A stretch of 64,000 nucleotides of DNA from positions 124,001 through 188,000 of the forward strand of contig CAVWNW010000004.1 of assembly GCA_963756425.1 (NCBI GenBank), in the 5' to 3' direction. The notes below the pieces were generated by a model. It saw nothing but the letters and a program-made list of their open reading frames with translations. It had not been told where the DNA came from and searched no databases. Numbering within the stretch: position 1 is the first letter of the stretch; every line of letters starts with the position of its first letter. Both the position numbers and the translations under genes were made by a program. Source of the DNA: DASQUK01 sp963756425 (GTDB taxonomy: Bacteria; Actinomycetota; Acidimicrobiia; Acidimicrobiales; VFJN01). Below, piece after piece: positions 26,533 through 35,841 of this stretch.

Positions 26533-27516
26533 TCACCGATCGGCGCCGCGGTGCGTCTCGAGCAGGCGGCGGGCGGCGGTTGTGGGCGACAGGTCGTTGG
26601 CGCGGACGCTGGCCTCGGTGTCGGACCAGAGCCCGGCCACGCGGGGATCGCTGCGGAAGCCCTCGACCAGGGACTCGCGGATCTCGTCCCACATCCACGC
26701 CACGGCCTGGCGGGAGCGCAGGCGGTCGAGCTCCCCATCCTCGCGGAGGTGGGCGACGAGCTTCTCCACCGCCGCCCACACCTCGTCGACGCCGCCGCCC
26801 TCCAGCGCCGAGGTGGCCAGCACCGGTACCTCCCAGCCGGCGTGGTTGGGCCGGACCAGTCTGACCGCCTGTCGATAGTCGGTCACCACGCGTCGGGCGG
26901 CCGGCAGCAGGTCGCCATCCGCCTTGTTGACGAGCACGACGTCGGCGAGCTCGATGATCCCCCGCTTGATCCCCTGGAGCTCGTCGCCGGCGCCGGGGGC
27001 AACGATCAGGCAGAAGCAGTCGACGATGTCCGCCACCGCCACCTCGGACTGCCCGACCCCGACCGTCTCGACCACGATGACGTCGAATCCCGCCGCCTCG
27101 CACACGAGCGCAGCCTCGCGGGTGCGGCGGGCCACGCCGCCGACGGAGCCCCCCGACGGCGACGGCCGGATGAAAGCCCGTGGATCGCGGGCGAGGCGCT
27201 CCATGCGCGTCTTGTCGCCGAGGATCGATCCGCCGCTCCGACGGCTCGACGGATCGACGGCCAGCACCGCCACCCGATGGCCCGCGGCGGTCAGGTGGCC
27301 GCCCAGCTCCTCGATGAACGTCGACTTGCCGGCGCCCGGGGTTCCCGTGATGCCGACGCGGATGGCTCCGCCGGTGTGCGCGAGGACCCTGTCGAGGAGT
27401 GCGGCGGCGGCAGAGCGGTGGTCGGGACGCGTGGACTCGACCAGGGTGATCGACTGGGCGAGCACGCGCCGATCACCGGCCACCAGACGTGACGCGAGCT
27501 GCTCGGGGTCGGTCAC
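26533..27516 (-). CDS. meaB: methylmalonyl-CoA mutase-associated GTPase MeaB (ArgK family)
   Basis: 327 residues from a GTG. The G1 loop is GITGTPGAGKSTF (about residues 54-66), the family-specific AVDPSSRRSGGSILGDKTRM follows, the G3 region is VVETVGVGQSE, and G4 is VLVNKADGD. MeaB protects and reactivates adenosylcobalamin-dependent methylmalonyl-CoA mutase and gates cofactor loading. The mutase large-subunit gene lies 2.7 kb upstream on the same strand, separated by two plus-strand genes, so the usual direct linkage has been broken here. Between its 3' end and the GT-C gene lies the repeat element. Confidence 0.95.
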   Translation of the reverse strand: MTDPEQLASRLVAGDRRVLAQSITLVESTRPDHRSAAAALLDRVLAHTGGAIRVGITGTPGAGKSTFIEELGGHLTAAGHRVAVLAVDPSSRRSGGSILGDKTRMERLARDPRAFIRPSPSGGSVGGVARRTREAALVCEAAGFDVIVVETVGVGQSEVAVADIVDCFCLIVAPGAGDELQGIKRGIIELADVVLVNKADGDLLPAARRVVTDYRQAVRLVRPNHAGWEVPVLATSALEGGGVDEVWAAVEKLVAHLREDGELDRLRSRQAVAWMWDEIRESLVEGFRSDPRVAGLWSDTEASVRANDLSPTTAARRLLETHRGADR

Positions 27517-27753
27517 GGGCGGAGTCTAAGGGTGACCCCAGAGCCGGCCGATATTTGAACGTCCGACGACGAACGTGACCGCACGGACAACTGCGCTCAT
27601 CGGGAGCGTGAAACCTTCATATGGCGCCGCGGCGGGTCCCGGCGACCCGGGTCAGTGTTAGTGTCGCCTATCGCGCGGCGCATCGAGCCCAGCGTCGGTG
27701 AACGCCCATCGCCACTGGGGCCGTCCGCATCGAGCAAGTTCCGGAGCTACCAC

Positions 27754-28416
27754 GTGTCCACGAGCGTCCCGACGGGCAACTCCTACGACAAGTACGGGGC
27801 GAAGAACCCGATCGAGCGTCGTCTCATGAGAGGTTTCTTCGCCGCGCTGTCCGAGGCGCTCCCGCGCGAGCACCCGGCGACGGTGCTGGAGGTCGGGGTG
27901 GGCGAGGGCGAGATCAGCGGCAAGCTGCGATCCCTCTATCCCGATGCGCTCATCGTCGGCGTCGACCTGCACGACGACGCCCTCGCCGTCGGCTGGAGGG
28001 CGCGGGGGTTCGTCGGTGCGTATGCCGACATCTCTCGGCTGCCGTTTCCGCCCCTGGCGTTCGATCTCGTCCTGGGGATCGAGGTGCTGGAGCATGTGCC
28101 CGACCCGACCGCCGCCCTGGCGGAGCTCGAGCGCGTGAGCCGGGGCCGGCTCATTCTCTCGGTGCCGCGCGAGCCCATCTGGCGAGTCGCCAACATGGCG
28201 CGGGGCAAGTACCTGGGCAGCCTGGGCAACACGCCAGGTCACATCCAGCACTGGTCGCGGCGCAGCTTCGCCGAGCTCGTGGGGTCACAGCTCGAGGTAG
28301 TGCGCGTGAGCACGCCATTTCCCTGGACCATGATCGAGGCGCGAACGCACGGCGCCTCCAACAACGGCAGCGATCGCTCCACGGTCCCGCCCGGGGTCCC
28401 GGTCCAACAGCCGTAA
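27754..28416 (+). CDS. class I SAM-dependent methyltransferase
   Basis: 220 residues from GTG 27754 (GGAG 8 nt upstream); the frame is open to 27655. The family opening STSVPTGNSYDKYGAKNP fits this start. TVLEVGVGEGEISGKLRS is motif I, IVGVDLHDDALAVG strand 2, and VLGIEVLEHVPDPTAALAEL the characteristic post-I region. It is followed 15 nt later by a GT-C gene, so the two are probably an operon inserted between meaB and the mutase gene. The substrate is unknown. Confidence 0.85.
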   Translation: MSTSVPTGNSYDKYGAKNPIERRLMRGFFAALSEALPREHPATVLEVGVGEGEISGKLRSLYPDALIVGVDLHDDALAVGWRARGFVGAYADISRLPFPPLAFDLVLGIEVLEHVPDPTAALAELERVSRGRLILSVPREPIWRVANMARGKYLGSLGNTPGHIQHWSRRSFAELVGSQLEVVRVSTPFPWTMIEARTHGASNNGSDRSTVPPGVPVQQP

Positions 28417-28431
28417 AACGAAGGCGGGCTC

Positions 28432-30186
28432 GTGGCAATCACCCTCACACCCCCGCGCGACACCGCGCCGCAGGTGGGGCGCCCACCCGTCCGCCGCCGC
28501 GGTCCTGGCCCCGCGCCGCAATGGGGGGCGCGGTTCGTGCTCATGGTCCTGGCGGCCCTGCTCGTCGGGTTCGCACTCAGGGTCGCGATCGGCCTGACCG
28601 ACGACGCGCCCGCCACCGACGAGACGGCCTACCTGCGCTCCGGCGTGTCGCTGGTCGAGGGCGACGGGTACCGGCGCGAGGACGGGCCCGAGCTGCACTT
28701 CCCGCCGTTCGTGCCGTTTCTGCTCGGGCTCGGGAGCCAGGTGACGAGCGACCCTCACACCGCCACCGTGGTCCTGACGTGCCTGTCCAGCACGGCGCTG
28801 ATCATCCCGTTGGCGCTGCTGGGCCGGCGGATTGCGGGCCCGGTTGCCGGCATCGCCAGCGCCTGGGTCGCGGCCCTCGGGCCAGGCCTGTCGACCACCC
28901 TGGTCAACCGTGGCGCGGGATCCGAGGCGGAGTACACGCTCCTGGTCGTCGGCGCGGTCTGGCTGGTGGTCTCCGCGGTCGACCATCGTGCGGGCGCCCG
29001 GGCGTGGCGGGTGTTCGGCGCGGGCGTCCTTGTCGGCCTTGCGTACCTCACCCGCCCCGAGGGCCTGTTCATGGCAGTCCCACTCGGGATCGCAGTGCTC
29101 GTCCTCGGCGCGCACAGCGTGGGCGAGCGCCTGCGGCGGCCCGACGCCCGTGGCCTGCGGGCGGCCACGCCGTTGGTGGCGATCTTCCTGCTGCCGATCG
29201 TCCTCTGCATCGTGCCGTATGCCATGTACCTGCACGACAACACCGGCAAGTGGCAGCTCAGCGCCAAGACGCAGGACGCCTCGATCGAGGCCTGGGAGGC
29301 CGTGGCTCGGGCGGACCGTGAGCAGCGCGACTCCGTGCTGTATGCGTTGGACGAGACGGGCCTCAACTTCGCCGCCGGGCGATCGTCGTTGGCGACGCTG
29401 GCCCGGCAGGACCCTGCGGGCTACCTCGGCATCGTCCGCACGAACGTCGGCGAGCTGGTCGGCTCCATCACCACCCCTGTCACCGACCAGTGGCTTTCGT
29501 GGCTGTTGCTGCCACTCCCGCTGTGGGGCCTCGCGGTGTTCGGCGCGTGGCGCCACCGTCGATCGGGAGTGGTCCGGCTCCTGCTGGCCGTCGCTGCGCT
29601 GCCGGTGGCGACTGCGCTCGCGTTCTTCGTCCAGCCTCGGTACCTGATCGTGGCCGTCGCCCTGGCGACGCCGCTCGTCGGTGCTGCGATCGCCGCCCTG
29701 ACGGGCGTGTGGCGGCGGCTCGTGATGCTGGTGGTCGTGGGACTGCTGGCACTGTCGTCGGTCCAGGCATTCCACACCGAGGCCGCCGGCTGGTGGCACC
29801 CGTCGGACCACAGCGACCAACGCGAGGCCGGCGAGTGGATCGCCGCCAACACCCGTCCGGGCGACCGGGTCATGACCCGCAGCATGGTCGTCGACTACTA
29901 CGCCAAGCGCCCGACCATGGCCATCCCCTACGCGAGCGTGGACGAGATCCTGCGGTACGCCCGCCACTACGGCGCCCGCTACCTGGTCGTCGACTGGTAC
30001 ACCGCCGTGCGGCTGCGTCCCCAGCTGGCACCTCTGCGGACCACCGACCGAATTCCCGGGCTACGCCTGGCGCACGAGATGCGGGCCGAGGGCCGCACCA
30101 CCCGGATCTTCGCGCTCGATCCGCCCCCGCCGAGCGTGGCCCCGATCGGTTCGTCGGTCGGGTTCGTCGGCGACGGCAACTCCTAG
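28432..30186 (+). CDS. GT-C/ArnT-like membrane glycosyltransferase
   Basis: 584 residues from a GTG. After TM1 (FVLMVLAALLVGFALRVAIG) the external loop reads DDAPATDETAYLRSGVSL: the D-E pair soon after TM1 matches the catalytic acidic site of PMT/ArnT enzymes. About nine to ten helices follow, with a conserved-looking LAYLTRPEGLFM in the middle, a feature of the same superfamily. The ~130-residue C-terminal part is soluble and external (REAGEWIAANTRPGDRVM). It should transfer a sugar from a polyprenyl-phosphate donor to an outside acceptor. It is convergent with the mutase gene. Confidence 0.8.
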   Translation: MAITLTPPRDTAPQVGRPPVRRRGPGPAPQWGARFVLMVLAALLVGFALRVAIGLTDDAPATDETAYLRSGVSLVEGDGYRREDGPELHFPPFVPFLLGLGSQVTSDPHTATVVLTCLSSTALIIPLALLGRRIAGPVAGIASAWVAALGPGLSTTLVNRGAGSEAEYTLLVVGAVWLVVSAVDHRAGARAWRVFGAGVLVGLAYLTRPEGLFMAVPLGIAVLVLGAHSVGERLRRPDARGLRAATPLVAIFLLPIVLCIVPYAMYLHDNTGKWQLSAKTQDASIEAWEAVARADREQRDSVLYALDETGLNFAAGRSSLATLARQDPAGYLGIVRTNVGELVGSITTPVTDQWLSWLLLPLPLWGLAVFGAWRHRRSGVVRLLLAVAALPVATALAFFVQPRYLIVAVALATPLVGAAIAALTGVWRRLVMLVVVGLLALSSVQAFHTEAAGWWHPSDHSDQREAGEWIAANTRPGDRVMTRSMVVDYYAKRPTMAIPYASVDEILRYARHYGARYLVVDWYTAVRLRPQLAPLRTTDRIPGLRLAHEMRAEGRTTRIFALDPPPPSVAPIGSSVGFVGDGNS

Positions 30187-30215
30187 GCGACCACGTGCCG
30201 CGCGTCCGCGCCCCG

Positions 30216-32366
30216 CTACGCCGCGGCGCGCCTGGCGCGCAGCACCGCCAGCACCTTGCGGGCGGCGGCCGGGATGTTGGTGCCCGGCCCGAAGATGGCG
30301 GCGACGCCGGCGGCCAGGAGCATCTCGTAGTCCTGCGGCGGGATCACCCCGCCACACACCACGACCACGTCCCCGCCACCCACCGCCTCCAGCTCCTGGA
30401 TCAGCTGGGGGACCAGCGTCTTGTGGCCGGCCGCCTGGCTCGACACGCCGACCACGTGCACGTCGTTGTCGACGGCGTCGCGGGCCGCCTCGGCGGGCGT
30501 CTGGAAGAGCGGCCCGATGTCGACGTCGAAGCCCAGGTCGGCGAACGCGGTGGCGATCACCTTGGCCCCCCGGTCATGGCCGTCCTGGCCCATCTTGACG
30601 ACGAGCATCCGCGGGCGGCGGCCCTCCTCCCGGCCGAACGCCTCGACCTCCGCCTGCACCTCGGCGAAGGCCGGGTCCCCCTCGTACACGGACCCGTAGA
30701 CGCCGTGGATCGAACGGATCTCGGCCTTGTGCCGCCCGAACACCAGCTCCATGGCATCACTCATCTCGCCGACCGTCGCCCGCGCCCGCGCGGCGTCGAT
30801 GCAGAGCGCCAGCAAGTTGCCGTCGCCGGCGGCGCCCTCGACGAGCCGGTGCAGCGCGGCTGTGCAGGCGTCGGCATCCCGTGTCGCCCGTACCTGCTCG
30901 AGCCGCGCGATCTGCTGGCGTCGCACGTCGGAGTTGTCGATGTCCAGCACGTCGACGTGGTCGGGGTCGCCCGGCTCGTACTTGTTGACGCCGACGATGA
31001 CCTCCTCGCCCCGGTCGATGCGCGCCTGGCGGAGCGCGGCCGACTCCTCGATCCGCAGCTTGGGCATGCCCGAGGCCACCGCCTTGGTCATGCCGCCCAG
31101 GCCCTCCACCTCCTCGACCAGTGCCCAGGCCTCGTCGGCCAGGCGCTGCGTGAGCGACTCGACGTAGTAGCTGCCCCCCAGTGGGTCGACGACCCGGGGG
31201 ATGCCGGTTTCCTCGGCCAGGATCAGTTGGGTGTTGCGGGCGATGCGGGCCGAGAAGTCGGTCGGCAGCCCCAGCGCCTCGTCGAAACTGTTGGTGTGCA
31301 GGCTCTGGGTGCCGCCCAGGACGGCCGCCATCGCCTCGATGCACGTCCGCACCACGTTGTTGTACGGGTCCTGCTCGGTCAGGGAGACGCCGCTGGTCTG
31401 GCAGTGCGTCCGCAGCATCGCCGAGCGGGGGTCCTTGGGGTCGAACTGGGAGATGACCCGGTGCCACAGGAGGCGGGCGGCCCGCAGCTTGGCGACCTCC
31501 ATGAAGAAGTTCATGCCGATGGCGAAGAAGAACGACAGCCGCCCGGCGAAACGGTCGATGTCGAGGCCCCGGCCCAGCGCGTAGCGCACGTACTCCAACC
31601 CGTCGGCGATCGTGAACGCGAGCTCCTGGGTGGCGGTGGCCCCCGCCTCCTGCATGTGGTAGCCGGAGATCGAGATCGAGTTGAACCGGGGCATGTGCTG
31701 CGCCGTGTACTCGATGATGTCGGCCACGATCCGCATGCTCGGCTCGGGCGGGTAGATGTACGTGTTGCGGACCATGAACTCCTTGAGGATGTCGTTCTGG
31801 ATGGTCCCGCTGAGCCGGGCCTGATCGACCCCCTGCTCCTCACCGGCCACGACGAAGCACGCCAGCGTCGGCAGCACCGCGCCGTTCATGGTCATCGACA
31901 CCGACATCCTCTCGAGGGGGATCTGGTCGAAGAGGATCTTCATGTCCTCGACCGAGTCGATCGCCACCCCGGCCTTGCCCACGTCGCCCTCGACCCGGGG
32001 ATGGTCGGAGTCGTAGCCGCGGTGCGTGGCCAGGTCGAACGCCACCGACAGGCCCATCTGCCCCGCCGCCAGGTTGCGCCGGTAGAAGGCGTTCGACTCC
32101 TCGGCGGTGGAGAAGCCCGCATACTGGCGGATGGTCCAGGGCCGGTTGGCGTACATCGTCGCCCGCACGCCCCGCACGAATGGTGGGAACCCGGGCAGCG
32201 AGTCCAGCGTGTCGACGTCGGTGAGGTCGGCGGGCGTGTACAGGGGCCCCACGTCGATCCCCTCGGGGGTGGCCCACACCAGGGTGTCGGGATCGGCGCC
32301 CTTGAGGTCTTCGGCCGCCAGCGCCCGCCAGTCGTCCAGGGTCGGCTTCTCGCGGGGCTCGGTCAC
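30216..32366 (-). CDS. mutB: methylmalonyl-CoA mutase, catalytic subunit with B12 domain
   Basis: 716 residues from a GTG. The TIM-barrel part has VRATMYANRPWTIRQYAGFS, the CoA-pocket strand YIYPPEPSMRIVADI, and GGTQSLHTNSFDEALGLPTD. The cobalamin domain has GQDGHDRGAKVIA with the cobalt-binding histidine, then VGVSSQAAGHKTLVPQ and GVAAIFGPGTNIP. It interconverts (R)-methylmalonyl-CoA and succinyl-CoA using adenosylcobalamin. No small-subunit gene is adjacent in the window; in actinobacteria the large subunit is normally paired with MutA. Its GTPase chaperone meaB and a biotin-dependent carboxylase subunit are also in this window. Confidence 0.95.
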   Translation of the reverse strand: MTEPREKPTLDDWRALAAEDLKGADPDTLVWATPEGIDVGPLYTPADLTDVDTLDSLPGFPPFVRGVRATMYANRPWTIRQYAGFSTAEESNAFYRRNLAAGQMGLSVAFDLATHRGYDSDHPRVEGDVGKAGVAIDSVEDMKILFDQIPLERMSVSMTMNGAVLPTLACFVVAGEEQGVDQARLSGTIQNDILKEFMVRNTYIYPPEPSMRIVADIIEYTAQHMPRFNSISISGYHMQEAGATATQELAFTIADGLEYVRYALGRGLDIDRFAGRLSFFFAIGMNFFMEVAKLRAARLLWHRVISQFDPKDPRSAMLRTHCQTSGVSLTEQDPYNNVVRTCIEAMAAVLGGTQSLHTNSFDEALGLPTDFSARIARNTQLILAEETGIPRVVDPLGGSYYVESLTQRLADEAWALVEEVEGLGGMTKAVASGMPKLRIEESAALRQARIDRGEEVIVGVNKYEPGDPDHVDVLDIDNSDVRRQQIARLEQVRATRDADACTAALHRLVEGAAGDGNLLALCIDAARARATVGEMSDAMELVFGRHKAEIRSIHGVYGSVYEGDPAFAEVQAEVEAFGREEGRRPRMLVVKMGQDGHDRGAKVIATAFADLGFDVDIGPLFQTPAEAARDAVDNDVHVVGVSSQAAGHKTLVPQLIQELEAVGGGDVVVVCGGVIPPQDYEMLLAAGVAAIFGPGTNIPAAARKVLAVLRARRAAA

Positions 32367-32470
32367 GGGTGCGATGGTACGGACGGGTCCGGCCGCGCAC
32401 GAAACGGTACGACCGAGAGTCCACGACGACCGCTTGCGGCGCGCAGGGCTTTGCCCCGAGCTGGGCCGAC

Positions 32471-32722
32471 TCGCGCGTGCTGCGCCGTGGCGATCTCGTC
32501 CTCGACCCGCGGACGCGGCAGGTGCGGCGCGGCGATCGCGCGATCACACTCACGCGGCTCGAGTTCGAGCTGCTCAAGCTGTTGCTCCGCAACCAGCGCT
32601 TCGTGCTCACCCGCGACATCATCTTCGATCGGGTCTGGGGTTAGGGCGTCGGATCGACGTCGAACACCCTCAAGGGCCACATCAGCTACCTGCCGCGCAA
32701 GCTGGAGTCAGCAGCCCGATGA
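32471..32722 (+). pseudogene. response-regulator output domain (OmpR type), remnant with in-frame stop
   Basis: The reading frame gives LRRGDLVLDPRTRQVRRGDR then ITLTRLEFELLKLLLRNQRF and VLTRDIIFDRVWG, the winged-helix DNA-binding domain of OmpR/PhoB-type regulators. A TAG at 32642-32644 interrupts it, and the same frame continues with SNTLKGHISYLPRKLESAAR and TGA, which is the family's recognition-helix end (consensus SN-x5-HI-x2-LR-x-KLE). The receiver domain is missing. It abuts the peroxidase C-terminal fragment on the opposite strand. Clearly non-functional. Confidence 0.75.
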
Positions 32723-33010
32723 CCACCTCGCCGACGATGCGCCCGCCGACCGGGCCGAGGCGCAACCGGTCGGCACGCACCAACGCCTCGTTCAGGATGT
32801 AGAACCACAGCGGCGTCGACGTCAGGAACGACGATCGGATGTCGCCGACGCCGGTGCTGCTGAGGTCGGCCGGGCTGACCGCCGGAACGTCCATCCTCGC
32901 GGCCAGTGTCCGGCCGGACGGCAGCGACCAGGTGAGGTCGCGGACCAAGTTGCGCTCGGGCCGCGACGTCGGCGGGTCGCCGCTGGCGATGGCGAACAGC
33001 GGCCCCGTCG
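32705..33010 (-). pseudogene. animal-type haem peroxidase, C-terminal fragment
   Basis: On the minus strand: AIASGDPPTSRPERNLVRDL, WSLPSGRTLAARMDVPAVS, then STPLWFYILNEALVRADRL and LGPVGGRIVGEVVIGLL. This is the conserved C-terminal third of the bacterial animal-haem-peroxidase (cyclooxygenase-like) family. It has no start, breaks off upstream near 33010, and loses homology after GLL at the edge of the response-regulator remnant. The matching N-terminus lies 7.4 kb away at 40455-40841 on the same strand. Confidence 0.75.
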
Positions 33011-33242
33011 TCGAACTAGGTGACTTCGTCGCCAGCGACGGACGACGTCTACCGAATCCCGGACGAAGGCGACGAGGGTAGCAACAGCAGGATTTGCACG
33101 ATCTCCATCTCGCCGACGTAGGGGCCGACACGTCTCCGGCACCGCCGGGGCCGGAAGTACCCATTCGTGTTGCCACGCGGCTGGCCGGGGCCTAGCATCC
33201 CCACGCTCGAGATGACAACGGTCCGCGCCAGTTGGGGGTCGC

Positions 33243-35570
33243 ATGCGGGGGATCCGTCTCGCCGTCCTAGTCGCGTCGTTCGTGGTCGCCGCCCTGCTTC
33301 CGGCGCCGCCGGCACCGGCGTTGACGCCCGTGACCTTCACGGGTCCGACCAACTTCGCCGTCGGTGACGGGCCCAACTCGGTCGCGGTGGGTGACTTCAA
33401 TGGCGACGGTGACCCCGACCTCGCGGTCGCGAACGAGTTCGCCGAAAGTGTCTCGGTGCTGCTCGGGGGCGCTGGTGGCAGCTTCAGCGCTGCGACCAAC
33501 ATCGCCACCGGCGGATTCCCGTTCGCGGTCGCGGTGGGCGACTTCAACGGCGACGGTGACCCCGACCTCGCCGTCGCCGACGGCTTCGACGGCATCATCT
33601 CGGTGCTGCTCGGCAGCACCGGCGGCAGCTTCACCGGCCCGACCAACTTCCCCGCCGGCAGTTTCCCCGCCTCGGTCGCGGTGGGCGACTTCAACGGCGA
33701 CGGTGACCCCGACCTCGCAGTCGCCGACCAGGTGACCGGCGACATCCTGGTGCTGCGCGGCACCGCCGGCGGCGGCTTCACCGCGCCGACCACCGTCGGT
33801 ACAGCCACCGGTCCCTACTCGATCGCGGTGGGCGAGTTCAACGGCGACGGTGACCCCGACCTCGCCGTCGCCGACCAGTTCTCCGGCAGGGTGCTGGTGC
33901 TGCTCGGCAGCACCGGCGCCAACTTCACCGCGCCGGCCACGGTCGCCTCAGGCTCCGACCCCGACTCGGTCGCGGTGGGCGACTTCAACGGCGACGGCGA
34001 CCCCGACCTCGCAGTCGCCGACCAATCCCCCGGCGAGATCATGGTGCTGCTCGGCAGCACCGGCGGCAGCTTCACCGGCCCGACCATCCTGACCACCGAC
34101 AGCGGCGTGTCCGCCGTCGCGGTGGCCGACTTCAACCGGGACGGCGACCCGGACCTCGCCGTCACCAACTTCAACCTGAGCCGCGTTTCGGTGCTGCTCG
34201 GCAGCACGGGGGGCACCTTCACCGCCCCGACCAACTTCGCCGTCGGTAGCACACAGACCTCGGTGGTGGCGGCTGACTTCAACGGCGACGGCAAGCCTGA
34301 CCTGGCGGCCACGAAATTCAACACTGACAACGTCGCCGTGCTGTTGAACAGCACGGTCACCAACCAGGCTCCGGTCGCGGCCGGGGATGCCTTCAGCACG
34401 GCGGAAGACACGGTGCTGACGGTGGCCGCGCCGGGGGTGTTGGGCAACGACGCCGACCCGGACGGTGATCCGCTGACTGCGGTGCTGGTGACGGGGCCGA
34501 GCCACGGCAGCCTGACGTTGAACGCCAACGGCTCGTTCTCCTACACCCCGGCGGCGGACTTCGCCGGTAGCGACTCGTTCACCTACCGGGCCAGCGACGG
34601 CACGCTGACCTCGAACGTGGCCGCCGTGGCGATCAGCGTCACCGCGGTCAACGATGTTCCGGTCGCGGCCGGGGATGCCTTCAGCACGGCGGAAGACACG
34701 GTGCTGACGGTGGCCGCGCCGGGGGTGTTGGGCAACGACGCCGACCCGGACGGTGATCCGCTGACTGCGGTGCTGGTGACGGGGCCGAGCCACGGCAGCC
34801 TGACGTTGAACGCCAACGGCTCGTTCTCCTACACCCCGGCGGCGGACTTCGCCGGTAGCGACTCGTTCACCTACCGGGCCAGCGACGGCAGCCTGAACTC
34901 CAACCCGGTCACCGTGACCCTCACCGTCACCGCCACCAACGACACCCCAGCCGGGGTCGCTGATGCCCATACCACGGCGGAAGACACGGTGCTGACCGTG
35001 CCCGCCCCCGGCGTGCTCGGCAACGACAGCGACCCGGACGGCGATCCGCTGACTGCGGTGCTGGTGACGGGGCCGAGCCACGGCACCCTGAGCCTGAACG
35101 CCGACGGCTCGTTCTCCTACACCCCGGCGGCGGACTTCGCCGGTAGCGACTCGTTCAGCTACCGGGCCAGCGACGGCAGCGGTGTACTCCAGCCCGGTCA
35201 CGGTCACGATCACGGTCACCCCGTCAACGACGCCCCCAGGGTGGCAGTGGCCGCCGGTGGGACGTGCGGCCTCGACGACCACTCGGGCACGATCAACCTC
35301 ACCGTGAGCGATGTGGACACCGCCGCGGCGACGCTGACCCTCAGCGCCTCGTCCTACAACCAGGCGCTGCTGCCGAATGGCAACATCGTCTTCGCCGGCA
35401 GCGGGGCTCCGCGCAACCTGACGGTAAGCGACGGTCGCCGGGCGCACCGGCACCGCCAACGTCACCGTCACCGTCAGCGACGGCCAAGCCAGCGCTACGG
35501 TCGCCGCTTACGGTGCGGGCAGGCGGCAACGGCAAGGAACGATCACTGGCGGAAACGGGCACCGACCTGA
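33243..35570 (+). CDS. secreted FG-GAP / tandem-95 repeat surface protein, 3' part out of frame
   Basis: 775-codon frame. Residues 1-30 form a signal peptide (IRLAVLVASFVVAALLPAPP). Seven FG-GAP/VCBS blades follow to residue ~370, each with D-F-N-G-D-G-D-P-D-L-A calcium loops, enough for a beta-propeller. Three ~96-residue cadherin-like (tandem-95/VCBS) units follow, each with GVLGNDADPDGDPLTAVL. Near 35180 a short stretch is read in a shifted frame (LQPGHGHDHGHP where SSPVTVTITVTP is expected) and then recovers; after ~35425 the frame is lost for good and the last ~50 residues are junk. Probably an adhesin or surface structural protein, now truncated. Confidence 0.75.
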   Translation: MRGIRLAVLVASFVVAALLPAPPAPALTPVTFTGPTNFAVGDGPNSVAVGDFNGDGDPDLAVANEFAESVSVLLGGAGGSFSAATNIATGGFPFAVAVGDFNGDGDPDLAVADGFDGIISVLLGSTGGSFTGPTNFPAGSFPASVAVGDFNGDGDPDLAVADQVTGDILVLRGTAGGGFTAPTTVGTATGPYSIAVGEFNGDGDPDLAVADQFSGRVLVLLGSTGANFTAPATVASGSDPDSVAVGDFNGDGDPDLAVADQSPGEIMVLLGSTGGSFTGPTILTTDSGVSAVAVADFNRDGDPDLAVTNFNLSRVSVLLGSTGGTFTAPTNFAVGSTQTSVVAADFNGDGKPDLAATKFNTDNVAVLLNSTVTNQAPVAAGDAFSTAEDTVLTVAAPGVLGNDADPDGDPLTAVLVTGPSHGSLTLNANGSFSYTPAADFAGSDSFTYRASDGTLTSNVAAVAISVTAVNDVPVAAGDAFSTAEDTVLTVAAPGVLGNDADPDGDPLTAVLVTGPSHGSLTLNANGSFSYTPAADFAGSDSFTYRASDGSLNSNPVTVTLTVTATNDTPAGVADAHTTAEDTVLTVPAPGVLGNDSDPDGDPLTAVLVTGPSHGTLSLNADGSFSYTPAADFAGSDSFSYRASDGSGVLQPGHGHDHGHPVNDAPRVAVAAGGTCGLDDHSGTINLTVSDVDTAAATLTLSASSYNQALLPNGNIVFAGSGAPRNLTVSDGRRAHRHRQRHRHRQRRPSQRYGRRLRCGQAATARNDHWRKRAPT
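34371..34890 (+). repeat. two identical ~232-bp units of the tandem-95 array
   Basis: 34371-34602 and 34659-34890 appear identical base for base, with a 288-bp period (96 codons). The third unit, from ~34950, has diverged in part. Exact identity shows recent duplication or gene conversion within the array and is also a place where short-read assemblies collapse. Confidence 0.8.
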
Positions 35571-35841
35571 TCTTTGCTCAGAACGGCAACGACACGTCGC
35601 GCGGCGGCGACGGGCATCGATCTGCTATGCGGAGGTGCGGGCAACGACAGCTTGGACGGGGCCGCGGGCAACGACGCACTATCCGGCGGTTCCGGTGGCG
35701 ACGACAGCTGAGCGGAGGTCCGGGCAACGACGTGCTCACCGGCGGGTCCGGTGCGGACCGCTTCAGCGGCGGCCCCGATGTCGACGCGGCGACCGACTTC
35801 AGCGCCGCCCGAGGCGACACCACCGACGGCACGATCCCGTA
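35420..35841 (+). pseudogene. frameshifted RTX-like C-terminus of the surface protein
   Basis: Reading pieces from different frames reconstructs a sensible C-terminus: TGTANVTVTVSDGQASATVA, then TGTDLIFAQNGNDT, then IDLLCGGAGNDSLDGAAGND and SGGSGGDDS, then GGPGNDVLTGGSGADRFSGG and DAATDFSAARGDTTDGTIP. These are calcium-binding G-G-x-G-x-D nonapeptide repeats followed by a typical RTX end. At least four indels separate them, so the stretch cannot be translated as one piece. Confidence 0.65.

Noticed and set aside
29490..33023. 1177-codon plus-strand open frame
   Set aside because: It is antisense to methylmalonyl-CoA mutase and out of frame with the GT-C gene. Its composition is that of a high-GC shadow frame (runs of H, R, V, G) with no domain similarity.
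33049..33315. Minus-strand ORF as the missing middle of the peroxidase
   Set aside because: None of the frames between 33010 and 33240 shows the conserved central peroxidase motifs, so the middle is taken as lost.
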